Shown: positions 1-8,727 of the stretch, piece after piece
How the letters are laid out: each line of letters begins with the position of its first letter
How positions within the stretch are numbered: the first letter of the stretch is position 1
Assembly (NCBI RefSeq): GCF_000378945.1
Contig: NZ_KB900539.1
Coordinates: forward strand, 427,241-491,240
Source: Methyloversatilis universalis EHg5
Lineage (GTDB): Bacteria > Pseudomonadota > Gammaproteobacteria > Burkholderiales > Rhodocyclaceae
DNA length: 64,000 bases
Reading direction: 5' to 3'
Notes under the pieces: model-generated
The model's database searches: none
What the model saw: the letters and a program-made list of their open reading frames with translations, nothing else
Told to the model about the DNA's origin: nothing
Made by a program: the position numbers and the translations under genes

Positions 1-1869
1 GGTGCAGCGCACCGTCCATGAGGTCAGCACCACTTTCTCGATCACCAGGCCGGAAGCCGGCAGCCGCGCGCTCAGGCGCTTGAAGCGCACTTCGCTGTCC
101 ACGGTGAAGTCCGCGTTCTGGGCAGCATTGGCTTCGTCGTTCCAGGTGCGGAAGCCGAAGCCCTGGATGTGCTGCTTCAAGGTGTTTTCGGCCAGCGCCG
201 AGCGCTGCGCCGGTGCGTTGGGGTCGCCCTCGGCCCAGCGTGAGGCCACCGCCACCGCGATCTTCGGATCGCCGTTGTTGCGGATGAAATCCACCCGTTC
301 GTCCTGCGACATCTGGTTCAGCGACTTCTGCACCTGGCGCACCTTGACCGCGGCCCGCACCTGGCCAGCCATCAGGCCGTCCTTGCCCAGCTGGGGTGGA
401 CCTTCTTCGAGCACCGCCTGGATGAAGTCGCCGCTGCGGTCGAGCAGTCTGGCCTGCAGCACGTCGTAATGCGCATTTACCGATTTCGGGTCGACGAACA
501 GCGCGACCGCCTTTTCGAGAATCTGCCGGCGCGCGTCTTCGCGCAGCGCCTGGGTCACGGCGGCCGGATTGTCGGCCAGCTTCGGATCGCTCGGGTCGGC
601 CAGGCCTATGGCGCTGATTACCGCCACGCCCGGGTCGAGCGGCGGCGCGGGCGTGACGGCCACCGGTGCCGCGGCGGCTGGCTCTGCCGCGACCGGGGCG
701 GTGGCCGCGGGGGCTGCTGCCTCCGGCGTCGGCCGGGTCAGCAGCCAGCCGCCCGCGGCGACCGCGACCAGTGCAGCCGTCACGGCGACCGCGATCGGGG
801 CGCGGGACGATGCCGGGCGGGACTGCGGGGCCGGCGCGGGAGGCGGTGTATCCGTGCGCGTCGCAGGTGCTGACGTGGCGGGGGCAACGGGTGTTTCGCT
901 GACCGTGGTGGGGCGTACTGGCTGTTGCAGCGTCGCATCGGCCGGAGCGGCGGGTGGTGCGCTGGCCATCGTCGCATTGGCGAGCGTGGCGTCCGACAGC
1001 GTGGCGTCGCCCAGATTGACCGTGGTGGAGTCGTCGTCCGCCTGCGCACCTGACAGCGCAGCGTCGAGCGCGCGCCGGAAGTCGGCTGCGTTCTGGAAGC
1101 GGTCTTCCGGCCGCTTGGCCATCGCCCGTTTCACCACTGCGTCGAGGCGGGCCGGCACATGTACGTTCAGCACCGAAGGCCAGGGCGGATCTTCCTTCAG
1201 CACCTTGTGCATGATGGTGGTGAGCGCGCCGGTGAACGGCTTTTCGCCGGTCAGCAGCTGGTACAGCACCACGCCAGCGGAAAACAGGTCGCTGCGGCCA
1301 TCCACGGTCTGGCCCATGAACTGTTCGGGCGACATGTAGGACGGCGTACCCATGACCGTGCCGGCCTGGGTCAGATTGGACGATTCGATGCGGGCCACGC
1401 CAAAATCGGCCACCTTCACCGTGCCGTCGGCCAGCAGGATGATGTTGGCCGGCTTAATGTCGCGGTGCACGACGCCGTTGCGGTGGGCGTGTTCCAGCGC
1501 GTCCAGCAGCTGGCCCATGATGCGGCCCACCAGCGGCAGCGCGATGCGCTCGTCCGAATCGAAGGCGTCCTTCAGTTCGCGGCCGTGCACGAATTCCATC
1601 GCGATGAAGGCGGTGCCGTCCGCTTCTTCACCATACTCATAGATGGCCACCACGTTCGGGTGGTTGAGCCGGCCGGCCGCCTGCGCCTCGCGCTTGAAGC
1701 GCGCGATCACCTCGTCCGCCTCGCTGCGCTCGATCTGTTCGCGTTTCAGCGTCTTGATCGCCACCCGGCGGTCGATGACCGGATCGCGGCCTTCGTAGAC
1801 GATGCCCATCGCACCCTGGCCCAGTTCGCGCAGGATGTTGTACTTGCCCAGTTTGGCGGGGATGCTCAC
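1..1869 (-). CDS. Serine/threonine protein kinase, membrane anchored (C-terminus cut by window edge)
   Basis: Hanks-type kinase that phosphorylates Ser/Thr on target proteins. I translated it from a GTG at 1869; no stop occurs before base 1, so the C-terminus is missing (623 codons visible). The glycine-rich loop GQGAMG is at residues 17-22, the VAIK lysine at 39, HRDIKPAN at 135-142 and DFG at 155-157, so the catalytic set is complete. An Ala/Pro/Thr-rich linker leads to one membrane segment near residues 355-375, and a C-terminal domain of unknown family follows, presumably periplasmic. Two CsgG/LpoB-like exported proteins lie directly upstream on the same strand and may be co-transcribed. 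The kinase call is firm; the target is unknown. Confidence 0.9.
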   Translation of the reverse strand, partial: MSIPAKLGKYNILRELGQGAMGIVYEGRDPVIDRRVAIKTLKREQIERSEADEVIARFKREAQAAGRLNHPNVVAIYEYGEEADGTAFIAMEFVHGRELKDAFDSDERIALPLVGRIMGQLLDALEHAHRNGVVHRDIKPANIILLADGTVKVADFGVARIESSNLTQAGTVMGTPSYMSPEQFMGQTVDGRSDLFSAGVVLYQLLTGEKPFTGALTTIMHKVLKEDPPWPSVLNVHVPARLDAVVKRAMAKRPEDRFQNAADFRRALDAALSGAQADDDSTTVNLGDATLSDATLANATMASAPPAAPADATLQQPVRPTTVSETPVAPATSAPATRTDTPPPAPAPQSRPASSRAPIAVAVTAALVAVAAGGWLLTRPTPEAAAPAATAPVAAEPAAAAPVAVTPAPPLDPGVAVISAIGLADPSDPKLADNPAAVTQALREDARRQILEKAVALFVDPKSVNAHYDVLQARLLDRSGDFIQAVLEEGPPQLGKDGLMAGQVRAAVKVRQVQKSLNQMSQDERVDFIRNNGDPKIAVAVASRWAEGDPNAPAQRSALAENTLKQHIQGFGFRTWNDEANAAQNADFTVDSEVRFKRLSARLPASGLVIEKVVLTSWTVRCT

Positions 1870-1965
1870 TCGGCTGCTCCGTCGGGATGCAGGCGGATGC
1901 ATCCGCCTGCGGGACCGGCTGTATCGCGGATCGCCCTGCCCGCAGCGCGGGCAGGGCAGGGCCGC

Positions 1966-2772
1966 TTACTTGTACTTCGAATCGATTTCCCAGACCGACT
2001 TCTGCACCAGGCGCTGAACCATGCCGTCCAGCGTGATGCCGCCTTCCTGGCTGCTCGACACGCCGAGAATGGAGGAACCCTTGGCGCCCACTTCCATCTT
2101 CTCTTCGGTATAGCCCTGGGCCAGCTGTTCGGTGGTGTTGGCGTCCATGATCTTGTAGCGCATGCCGATGATCCAGACACCGGCGGCAGCACCCGTCTCG
2201 ACCGAGCCGACCGCTTCGCCGGCGGCGTAGCTGCCGCGGCTGCCGCCGAGGATGCCGATGATGTTGCCCAGCGTACGGCCGCTCACGCCTTCCTTGGCAG
2301 CCGCCACCTGCTCGGCCTTCAGGATGTCGAACTTGACCACGTACTTGGTCGTCTTGAACTTGCCCTTCTGCAGCATCTTCTTGGCCGAACCTGGGTCGCC
2401 CATCGAGTAGGCCAGCTGGAACTCGTTCAGCAGCGGGCCGAGGTCGGAACGCTCCAGCACCTTGAAGTTGGCGTGTGAAAGCTCCAGTTCGCCGAAGTCG
2501 GCGATATTGTTCGACGCGAACTTCTGGGTGAAGGTGGCGTTATTGCTCTTGATTTCGCCCGGCACCACGATCACCGTCGGGCCCGGCTTTGACTTGTTGG
2601 TGTACTCGACTGCCTTGTACATGGCCTTGTCGGCACCTTCGTTCGCCTTCTGCGACACGCTGCTGCCGGCGGTCGGCGAGGCGCTCTCGAAGGTGGGCTG
2701 GGCGTGGGCCAGCGTCGCAATGCCGCCGAGGGCGGCGGCCAGTACGGCCGTGTGAAATCTGTTCAGTTGCAT
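1966..2772 (-). CDS. CsgG/HfaB-like exported protein
   Basis: 268-residue secreted protein. Residues 1-24 form a signal peptide ending in AHA. There is no lipobox cysteine, unlike true CsgG lipoproteins. The body carries features of the CsgG fold: a VLERSDLGPLLNE segment (residues about 104-116), a GlyAla-rich stretch, a VWIIGMRYKIMD strand and a C-terminal helix resembling the DGMVQRLVQKS segment of CsgG-type periplasmic domains. It lies between the Ser/Thr kinase and another exported protein of similar fold. CsgG relatives form outer-membrane secretion pores or periplasmic activators, but pore formation cannot be inferred here because the lipid anchor is missing. Family assignment is by eye and moderate. 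Confidence 0.65.
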   Translation of the reverse strand: MQLNRFHTAVLAAALGGIATLAHAQPTFESASPTAGSSVSQKANEGADKAMYKAVEYTNKSKPGPTVIVVPGEIKSNNATFTQKFASNNIADFGELELSHANFKVLERSDLGPLLNEFQLAYSMGDPGSAKKMLQKGKFKTTKYVVKFDILKAEQVAAAKEGVSGRTLGNIIGILGGSRGSYAAGEAVGSVETGAAAGVWIIGMRYKIMDANTTEQLAQGYTEEKMEVGAKGSSILGVSSSQEGGITLDGMVQRLVQKSVWEIDSKYK

Positions 2773-2847
2773 GGAAGTCCCTTTCCCTGAAAATGTCCGG
2801 AACCGTGTCGTTCCGTTGATTGGCCGCGCGATCCGGCTGCGCGACGC

Positions 2848-3558
2848 TTATTTGCCTTTCTTCTTGCCCTTCTTTTCTTCACCCACCGGACGGGCCGCGC
2901 AGTAGTCGCCGAGCAGCCGGTTCACCACGCCGTCCGCCTGTTCCTCGATCAGCGTGCGTGCCATCGCCAGCGTGTCGCTGCCCGAATAGGATTCGGCGCT
3001 GGCGGACGCTTCCGAGAGCCGGGTGCCGCCGGAGGTGAGCAGTGCGTAGTCGATGCTGACCGACACTTCGGGTATGTGCAGCACCGGATTCATGCCGCTG
3101 CGCGCCTCGATCAGACCGCGCATCACCAGCTGGGCGCCGAGCTTCTTGGACGCGGCGAGCGCGGCGTCCGGGTCGTTGCGGAAATAGGCATCCACTTCGG
3201 CCTGGGCGACCTGGGCACGGATTTCCTGCTGGGTCAGCGTGCGGATGCCCAGCTTCTGCAGGCGTTTGTGGATGGCGTTGAAATGCGGGCTGTAACGGGC
3301 CTGGTCGGCGGTGATGCCTTCGCCTGAGCGCTCGCCCATCACGATCATGATCTTGCGCCGCTTCAGTTCGTCCAGGCAGGGCTGGGGCAGCGCGGTCAGG
3401 CCGGCACTGGCAGCGGCGCTGCGGGCGGCGTCCTCGGCCGCGTCCTTCTGCGCGTCCTCGGTGAAGCTGAAGGCGCTGGCGGACTGGACGGCCATGCCGA
3501 CGGCCAGTGCGCCGGTCAGGCGCAGCAGGGTGCGTGCGGTGAGGTGCGGTCGCGCCAT
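2848..3558 (-). CDS. Exported protein, possible LpoB/CsgG-like domain
   Basis: 236 residues with a signal peptide (about 1-29, cleavage after SASA). The mature part begins with an Asp/Ala-rich helix and continues as an alpha/beta domain with LGAQLVMRGLIEAR (about 139-152), VSVSIDYALL and a long helix before a Cys near the end. The 'variable-RG-x-I' strand and 'disulphide-free beta-alpha' order recall LpoB/CsgG nucleotide-fold proteins. The tail is Lys-rich (EEKKGKKKGK). It is first in a probable three-gene unit with the CsgG-like protein and the Ser/Thr kinase, with gaps of 75 and 96 bases. I do not recognise a specific family; function is unknown. Confidence 0.6.
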   Translation of the reverse strand: MARPHLTARTLLRLTGALAVGMAVQSASAFSFTEDAQKDAAEDAARSAAASAGLTALPQPCLDELKRRKIMIVMGERSGEGITADQARYSPHFNAIHKRLQKLGIRTLTQQEIRAQVAQAEVDAYFRNDPDAALAASKKLGAQLVMRGLIEARSGMNPVLHIPEVSVSIDYALLTSGGTRLSEASASAESYSGSDTLAMARTLIEEQADGVVNRLLGDYCAARPVGEEKKGKKKGK

Positions 3559-3654
3559 CGGATTCTCCGGCGTTCGAAGACCGCTGGACTATAGCAAAGG
3601 CCATCGTCAGGCCTCAGCACGGCGCCGCACCGGATGTTGCATAGCGCACGAAAG

Positions 3655-3684
3655 CATGCCGGCCGGGTGTTCCCGGCCGGCATG
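3655..3684 (-). terminator. Stem-loop downstream of the PsiF-like gene
   Basis: Perfect 13-bp GC-rich inverted repeat (arms 3655-3667 and 3672-3684, loop TGTT) just past the stop of the PsiF-like gene on the minus strand. Reading leftward it is followed by a short TTTCG, so it resembles an intrinsic terminator with a weak T-tract. Confidence 0.55.
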
Positions 3685-3690
3685 TGGGCG

Positions 3691-4014
3691 TCAGGCTTTC
3701 ACGCAGTCGGCGACGAAGGCCTTGCGTTCGTCGCCCTTCAGCGACTTGTCGCGCGCGTCGGCGCGGCACTGCTTCCGTTTCTCGGCCAGCGCTGTCTTGT
3801 CCGTGCTCTTTTCCTTGTCGGCGCTCTTGCCGCCGGACAGGCACTGGCTCATGAAGCTGCTGCGTTCATCGCCTTTCAGCGCCTTTTCCTTCGCTTCCTT
3901 GTGGCAGTCGCGCATGCGGTCCTGCTGCGTGCCTGCGGATGCGGTACCGGGAAGAAATACGGATGCGGAAAGCCCGATCAGGGCGAGAACGAGCGTGTGA
4001 CGGATGTGCGGCAT
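3691..4014 (-). CDS. PsiF repeat family exported protein
   Basis: 107-residue secreted protein. I chose the ATG at 4014 because a GGAGG motif sits 8 bases upstream and the signal peptide (MPHIRHTLVLALIGLSASVF onward) then starts correctly; an upstream ATG at 4047 has no such support. The mature protein holds two PsiF-type repeats, each a charged helix with the pattern RMRDCHKEAKEKALKGDER and KQCRADARDKSLKGDERKAF, with paired cysteines. PsiF of E. coli is phosphate-starvation induced and its role is unknown. It lies alone between hprK and the CsgG-like unit, with a hairpin after its stop. Confidence 0.8.
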   Translation of the reverse strand: MPHIRHTLVLALIGLSASVFLPGTASAGTQQDRMRDCHKEAKEKALKGDERSSFMSQCLSGGKSADKEKSTDKTALAEKRKQCRADARDKSLKGDERKAFVADCVKA

Positions 4015-4121
4015 GACTGACCTCCAGACTGTGTGACGGATGGACAAGGCAAACGCGGACGGCCCCCCGGGTGGGCGGCCGTCCGCATCGTATGCTCATG
4101 TCATTGTCATGTACAGCCGGG

Positions 4122-5057
4122 TCAGCCATCCTCCCCGCCGAGGGCGCGGCGCTGCCGCTCGACGAATTCCAGCGTGGAATCAATGCCGCGGAAGCTCAGG
4201 ATGGTGGTGCGCACGGCGGCCTCCACCAGCACCGCCAGGTTGCGGCCGGCAGCGACCGGGATGACCACCTTGCGTATCTTCACGCCGAGGATGTCCATCA
4301 TTTCGTTGTCCAGCGGCATGCGAGTGGCTTCAGGCAGGCCGCTCACCTGTTTCTGCAGATGCACCACCAGCTGCAGCTTCATCTTGCGGCGGCAGGCGGT
4401 TTCACCGAACACGGTGCGGATGTTCAGCACGCCAAGGCCGCGCACTTCGAGGAAGTCCTTCAGCAGCTCCGGGCAGCGGCCTTCCAGCACATTCGGCGCG
4501 ATGCGGGAAATGTCGACGCAGTCGTCGGCCACCAGGCCGTGGCCGCGAGAGATCAGTTCCAGCGCCAGTTCGCTCTTGCCGACGCCGGAATCGCCGGTGA
4601 TCAGCACGCCCATGCCCAGCACGTCCATCGACACGCCGTGCAGCGTGGTCTGGTCGGCCAGCGAGCGGGCGAGATAGGCGCGCAGCTGGTCGATCACCGA
4701 TGCCGCGCTGCGCTGGGTCGTGATCAGCGGGATGCCGCGGCTGGCGCAGCCGGTGCGGATGGCTGCCGGCGGCTCCGCGCCGTCAGCCACGATGAAGGCG
4801 GGCGGGCGGGCGTCCTGCAGGGTTTCGACAATGTCCTCGACCTTGCGCGACGGTACCGACTCGGCCCACAGGATTTCCGGTACGCCGATGACCTGGATGC
4901 GCCGGGTGTGGATGGTGTTCAGGTGACCGACCAGATCGGCCGGCGACAGCCCGGTCTGGTCGGCGATGATGAGCGTTTCGCCGCTGCCGCACTGCCACTG
5001 CAGGCGCAGGCGGTCGCGGTTGTCCTCAAACAGCCGCGCGACGCTGAGCTTCCGCAT
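4122..5057 (-). CDS. hprK: HPr kinase/phosphorylase
   Basis: Bifunctional enzyme that phosphorylates and dephosphorylates the regulatory serine of the PTS carrier HPr. 311 residues, normal family length. The P-loop GDSGVGKS is at 155-162, and the HprK signature region LEVRGLGVLNIRTVFGE is near 205-221. I chose the ATG at 5057, where the protein begins MRKLSVARLF; the gene then overlaps the end of ptsN by 32 bases. In proteobacteria HprK usually works in an incomplete, regulatory PTS with PtsN. The rapZ gene that often follows hprK is absent; a PsiF-like gene lies downstream instead. Kinase call is firm. Confidence 0.95.
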   Translation of the reverse strand: MRKLSVARLFEDNRDRLRLQWQCGSGETLIIADQTGLSPADLVGHLNTIHTRRIQVIGVPEILWAESVPSRKVEDIVETLQDARPPAFIVADGAEPPAAIRTGCASRGIPLITTQRSAASVIDQLRAYLARSLADQTTLHGVSMDVLGMGVLITGDSGVGKSELALELISRGHGLVADDCVDISRIAPNVLEGRCPELLKDFLEVRGLGVLNIRTVFGETACRRKMKLQLVVHLQKQVSGLPEATRMPLDNEMMDILGVKIRKVVIPVAAGRNLAVLVEAAVRTTILSFRGIDSTLEFVERQRRALGGEDG

Positions 5058-5514
5058 GCGCAGGCTGCCAGGCAGTAAACAGGGTGTGGATGGCGGCCAC
5101 CTCGGTGGCCTGCTGCAGCTGTTCGCGGAAGGCCTTGTCGGCAAACATCTGCGCCAGTTCGGACAGGATCTGCAGATGCAGTTCGGTCGCCTGTTCAGGT
5201 ACCAGCAGTACGAACAGCAGATTGACCGGGCGACCGTCCGGCGCGTCGAAGGCAACCGGCGTTTCCAGGCGCACGAAACCGCCAATGGCTTCCTTCAGGC
5301 CCTTGATGCGGCCATGCGGGATGGCGACGCCCTGTCCCAGCCCGGTGGAACCGAGTTTTTCGCGGGCGAACAGGCTGTCGAACACCTGGCTGCGGGCGAT
5401 GCCCTGATTGTTCTCGAACAGCAGGCCGGCCTGTTCGAACACGCGTTTCTTGCTGCTGGCCTCGAGACCGAGGCAGATGTTGGTCGCCGGCAGCAGCTTG
5501 GCGATGAGCGTCAT
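5026..5514 (-). CDS. ptsN: PTS IIA-like nitrogen regulatory protein PtsN
   Basis: EIIA-Ntr, a cytoplasmic phosphoacceptor protein of the nitrogen-related PTS; it takes phosphate from NPr/HPr and regulates K+ transport, sigma-54 targets and carbon/nitrogen balance. 162 residues from the ATG at 5514 (MTLIAKLL). The longer reading back to 5616 adds a leader that does not look like PtsN. The active histidine is H67 in GVAIPHGRI. The family phrase PVNLLFVLLVPEQATE is intact. It sits in the classical order lptB-rpoN-hpf-ptsN and overlaps hprK. Confidence 0.93.
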   Translation of the reverse strand: MTLIAKLLPATNICLGLEASSKKRVFEQAGLLFENNQGIARSQVFDSLFAREKLGSTGLGQGVAIPHGRIKGLKEAIGGFVRLETPVAFDAPDGRPVNLLFVLLVPEQATELHLQILSELAQMFADKAFREQLQQATEVAAIHTLFTAWQPAHAEAQRRAAV

Positions 5515-5716
5515 GACTTCACTCGCGGAGATACACCGTGGCAACAGCTCGCTCCCGCAGGACGCGGTAAGCAGGAAAGGCGTGCAGCTTGATTCATCTG
5601 GAACGACTCCGGACACGCGGCGGGCGCGGTACCGCTGTTAACGGTGGCCGCGCCAGGAAGTTGATTGCGCTGCAGCAAAGACGGTGATTATACGCCGGCC
5701 GTGCAGCGCATCCGCT

Positions 5717-6037
5717 TCACTCCGCCGTCTGGTGCTTCAGCGCTTCGCGCGAGTGGTCGCTGGTCTTTTCCTTGTGCTTGAGCACCTGGCGATCGAGCTT
5801 GTCGATCAGGTTGTCCAGCGTGGCGTACATGTCTTCGCTTTCGGCTTCGACGAAGATGTCCTTGCCGCGCACATGCAGCGTGACTTCCGCCTTCTGTCGC
5901 AGCTTCTCCACCGACAGGATCACGGAAACACTGGTCACGTGGTCAAAGTGGCGGATCACGCGATCGAGCTTGGACTCGATGTACTCGCGGATGGCCGGGG
6001 TGACTTCAAGGTGATGGCCGGTGATGGTGAGGTTCAT
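5717..6037 (-). CDS. hpf: Ribosome hibernation promoting factor, short form
   Basis: 106 residues (MNLTITGHHLEVTPAIREY start), the size of short HPF/YhbH. It binds the 30S decoding region and promotes 100S ribosome dimers or inactive 70S in stationary phase. The beta-alpha-beta-beta-beta-alpha fold is visible, with the basic helix IESKLDRVIRHFD and the MYATLDNLIDKLDRQV helix. A GGAGG lies just upstream of the ATG. Its place between rpoN (46 bases upstream) and ptsN is the standard proteobacterial arrangement. No long-HPF C-terminal dimerisation domain is present, so a separate RMF-like factor would be needed for 100S formation. Confidence 0.93.
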   Translation of the reverse strand: MNLTITGHHLEVTPAIREYIESKLDRVIRHFDHVTSVSVILSVEKLRQKAEVTLHVRGKDIFVEAESEDMYATLDNLIDKLDRQVLKHKEKTSDHSREALKHQTAE

Positions 6038-6082
6038 GCTGCCTCCTTTCGTTACGGGACGAAAAATGCGGGGCGATCCGTA

Positions 6083-7528
6083 TCAGATCGCCTTGCGCAC
6101 GCTGACCGGCGGGATGTTCAGGGATTCGCGGTACTTGGCGATGGTGCGCCGCGCAACCACGATGCCCTGCTGGCCCAGTATTTCCGCGATGCGCGAGTCC
6201 GACAGCGGGCGCTTGGCATCCTCGGCGCCCACCAACTGGCGGATGAGCGCGCGGATTGCGGTGGCCGAGCAGGCCCCGCCGCTTTCGGTTGCCACATGGC
6301 TTCCGAAGAAATACTTCAGTTCGAACAGGCCGCGCGTGGTCGCCATGTACTTCTGCGAGGTCACGCGCGAAATGGTGGATTCGTGCAGTTCCAGCGTTTC
6401 GGCGATTTCGCGCAGCGTGAGCGGCCGCATCGCCACTTCACCGAATTCGAAGAACTGGCGCTGGCGTTCGACGATGGCCGCCGATACCCGCAGGATGGTG
6501 TCGAAGCGCTGCTGCACGTTCTTGATCAGCCACTTGGCTTCCTGCAGCTGGCCGGACAGGCCGCTGCCGCGCTGGCCCTGCAGGATTTCCGCGTACAGCC
6601 GGTTGATGCGCAGCCGCGGCATCGCTTCCGGATTGAGCATGGCGGTCCAGTGGCCGCGCACCTTGCGCACCACCACGTCGGGCACGATGTAGCGGGCGTC
6701 GATCGGCGCGAACTGGGCACCCGGACGCGGGTTCAGCGAACGGATCAGCGACTGGGCTGCGCGCAGCAGTTCCTCGTCGCAGCCGACCGCGCGGCGGATC
6801 TTGGCGAAATCGCGGGCGGCCAGCAGATCGATGTGCAGATCGATGATGACGCGTGCCAGCGTGGACACTTCGTCGGTCGGCAGCGCCTTGAGCTGAAGCA
6901 GCAGGCATTCGCGCGGGTCACGCGCGCCGACACCGACCGGATCGAAATTCTGCAGCTGGCGCAGCGCGATCGACAGATCGTCGAGATCGATGTCCTCTTC
7001 CGGCGGCAGCAGGTCGACCAGCTCTTCCAGCTCCTGATTCAGGTAGCCGTCGTCGTCCAGTGCCTCGATCAGCAGGCGGATCAGCGAGCGGTCGCGTTCG
7101 CACATCTGCGACAGCGCGAGCTGGCTGCACAGGTGGTCGCGCAGCGAAGTGCCGGCGGCCTGTACGTCCTGGTAGTCGCCGTCGTCGTCATCGCCGCCGC
7201 TGCGCGAGCCGTAGCTGCCGCTCTCGCCGGACCAGTCGTCCATATCGCCGCCGACCGGGCCGTCCTGCGGGCCGCTGTCCGCGGGCGCTTCGCTGACTTC
7301 GGACGGGCCGCTTTCGCGTTCGCGCGTGTCGCCACCCATGCTGTCAGGGGGCGGCTGATAGCTCGCTGCCTCGCTGTCGTCGCGCTCCAGCATCGGGTTC
7401 TCGTCCAGGAAGCGTTCGATCTCCTGGTTGAACTCGATGGTCGACAGCTGAAGCAGCCGGATGGACTGCTGCAGCTGCGGTGTCAGCGCGAGATGCTGGG
7501 AAAGTTTGAGTTGCAGCGACTGCTTCAT
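6083..7528 (-). CDS. rpoN: RNA polymerase sigma-54 factor
   Basis: Sigma factor for -24/-12 promoters, active only with AAA+ enhancer-binding proteins. 481 residues. Region I is the Gln/Leu-rich N-terminus (MKQSLQLKLSQHLALTPQL) that binds activators. Region II is a long acidic linker (about 50-120, many Asp, Glu, Gly). The core-binding domain and the HTH follow, and the RpoN box ARRTIAKYRE lies near residue 460. Relevant targets may be in this window: elements resembling its promoters lie before two PEP-CTERM genes and before the nickel/cobalt operon. The gene is 22 bases after lptB and is probably in the same transcript. Confidence 0.97.
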   Translation of the reverse strand: MKQSLQLKLSQHLALTPQLQQSIRLLQLSTIEFNQEIERFLDENPMLERDDSEAASYQPPPDSMGGDTRERESGPSEVSEAPADSGPQDGPVGGDMDDWSGESGSYGSRSGGDDDDGDYQDVQAAGTSLRDHLCSQLALSQMCERDRSLIRLLIEALDDDGYLNQELEELVDLLPPEEDIDLDDLSIALRQLQNFDPVGVGARDPRECLLLQLKALPTDEVSTLARVIIDLHIDLLAARDFAKIRRAVGCDEELLRAAQSLIRSLNPRPGAQFAPIDARYIVPDVVVRKVRGHWTAMLNPEAMPRLRINRLYAEILQGQRGSGLSGQLQEAKWLIKNVQQRFDTILRVSAAIVERQRQFFEFGEVAMRPLTLREIAETLELHESTISRVTSQKYMATTRGLFELKYFFGSHVATESGGACSATAIRALIRQLVGAEDAKRPLSDSRIAEILGQQGIVVARRTIAKYRESLNIPPVSVRKAI

Positions 7529-7550
7529 GGTTACCGGTTCTGGCCGTCGT

Positions 7551-8291
7551 CTACAGGCGGAAATGCTCGCCGAGATAGACCTTCCTGACGCTTTCGTTAT
7601 ACACGATTTCTTCCGGCCGGCCGCTCGCCAGCACCTCGCCGGCGTTGATGATGTAGGCGCGGTCGCAGATGCCCAGGGTTTCGCGCACGTTGTGGTCGGT
7701 GATGAGTACGCCGATGCCGCGATCCTTCAGGAAGCGGATGGTTTTCTGGATGTCGATCACCGCGATCGGGTCCACGCCGGCGAACGGTTCGTCCAGCAGG
7801 ATGAAGCGTGGCGAAGTGGCCAGCGCACGGGCGATCTCGACCCGGCGGCGCTCGCCGCCGGACAGCGCGGCAGCCGGGCTCTTGCGCAGGTGGGCGATGC
7901 CCAGTTCGTCCAGCAGTTCGTCCAGCCTCGCCTTGCGGCGGGCGGCGTCCTTCTCGTTCAGTTCCAGGATGGCGAGGATGTTCTCTTCGACGTCCAGCTT
8001 GCGGAATACTGAATTTTCCTGCGGCAGGTAGGACAGACCGGCGTGCGCGCGCCGGTGTATCGGCAGATGGGTGAGCCGCTCGCCGTCCAGCTGTATCTCG
8101 CCGCCGTCGGCGCTGACCAGGCCGACGATCATGTAGAAACAGGTGGTCTTGCCCGCGCCGTTCGGGCCGAGCAGACCGATCACTTCGCCACTGCCGACTT
8201 CGAAGGACACTTCCTTCACCACCGGGCGCGACTTGTATTTCTTGCGCAGCCTCTCGACCTTGAGCAGGCTGGCGGTCCGGTTCTCACTCAT
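7551..8291 (-). CDS. lptB: LPS export ABC transporter ATP-binding protein
   Basis: Cytoplasmic ATPase of the LptB2FGC complex that extracts LPS from the inner membrane. 246 residues from the ATG at 8291 ([15 protein letters not shown]). Walker A is GPNGAGKTT, the signature is [15 protein letters not shown], Walker B is [13 protein letters not shown], and the switch histidine is in ITDHNVRET. It overlaps the end of recX by 8 bases. Usually lptC and lptA lie directly upstream of lptB; here recA-recX take that place and no lptA or lptC is seen in the window. Confidence 0.95.
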   Translation of the reverse strand: MSENRTASLLKVERLRKKYKSRPVVKEVSFEVGSGEVIGLLGPNGAGKTTCFYMIVGLVSADGGEIQLDGERLTHLPIHRRAHAGLSYLPQENSVFRKLDVEENILAILELNEKDAARRKARLDELLDELGIAHLRKSPAAALSGGERRRVEIARALATSPRFILLDEPFAGVDPIAVIDIQKTIRFLKDRGIGVLITDHNVRETLGICDRAYIINAGEVLASGRPEEIVYNESVRKVYLGEHFRL

Positions 8292-8727
8292 CTTGTTCGG
8301 GCTGTTCGCGCAGTACCTTGTGAATGCTATCGGCGGAAAAGCCGCGTGACTGCAGAAATCTGGCCTGTTTCGCCCAGCTTTTCGCATCCGTCGGCCGATC
8401 GTCGAACTTCTTCGCCCACACCGCACGGGCGCGGGCATGCTCGTCCTGTTCGACCGAAGCCAGCGCCTCGCCCACTTCGCTGTCCGGTATGCCGCGCTGC
8501 TTCAGGTCGTGCAGCAGCCGGCGGGTACCGAAGCGGGCCGCACGTGACGCCACGAACTGGCCGGCGAAACGTGCGTCCGACAGCAGACCGCTGTCTTCCA
8601 GTCGGGCGAGCAGTGTGGCGATCGCTTCGTCGTCACCGTCGTCGCGCAGCTTGCGCGTCAGTTCGGCGCGGCTGTGTTCGCGCCGCGCGAGCAGGCGCAA
8701 TGCCTTCTCGCGCAGCGCGTCGCTCAC
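8284..8727 (-). CDS. recX: Regulatory protein RecX
   Basis: Small helical protein that binds RecA filaments and limits recombinase activity. 147 residues, with the tandem three-helix repeats typical of RecX, for example [19 protein letters not shown] and a C-terminal [20 protein letters not shown]. The start is a GTG at 8727 that overlaps the recA stop (GTGA), so translation is coupled to recA. It overlaps lptB at its 3' end by 8 bases. Confidence 0.93.
   Translation of the reverse strand: MSDALREKALRLLARREHSRAELTRKLRDDGDDEAIATLLARLEDSGLLSDARFAGQFVASRAARFGTRRLLHDLKQRGIPDSEVGEALASVEQDEHARARAVWAKKFDDRPTDAKSWAKQARFLQSRGFSADSIHKVLREQPEQDE

Noticed and set aside
1159-2478. Plus-strand frame of 439 codons near the left edge
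   Set aside because: It lies antisense to the Ser/Thr kinase and the CsgG-like gene, whose catalytic and family motifs are intact.
5684-7588. Long plus-strand open frame (634 codons) over hpf and rpoN
   Set aside because: Reverse shadow of rpoN and hpf; composition is biased and no motif is seen.
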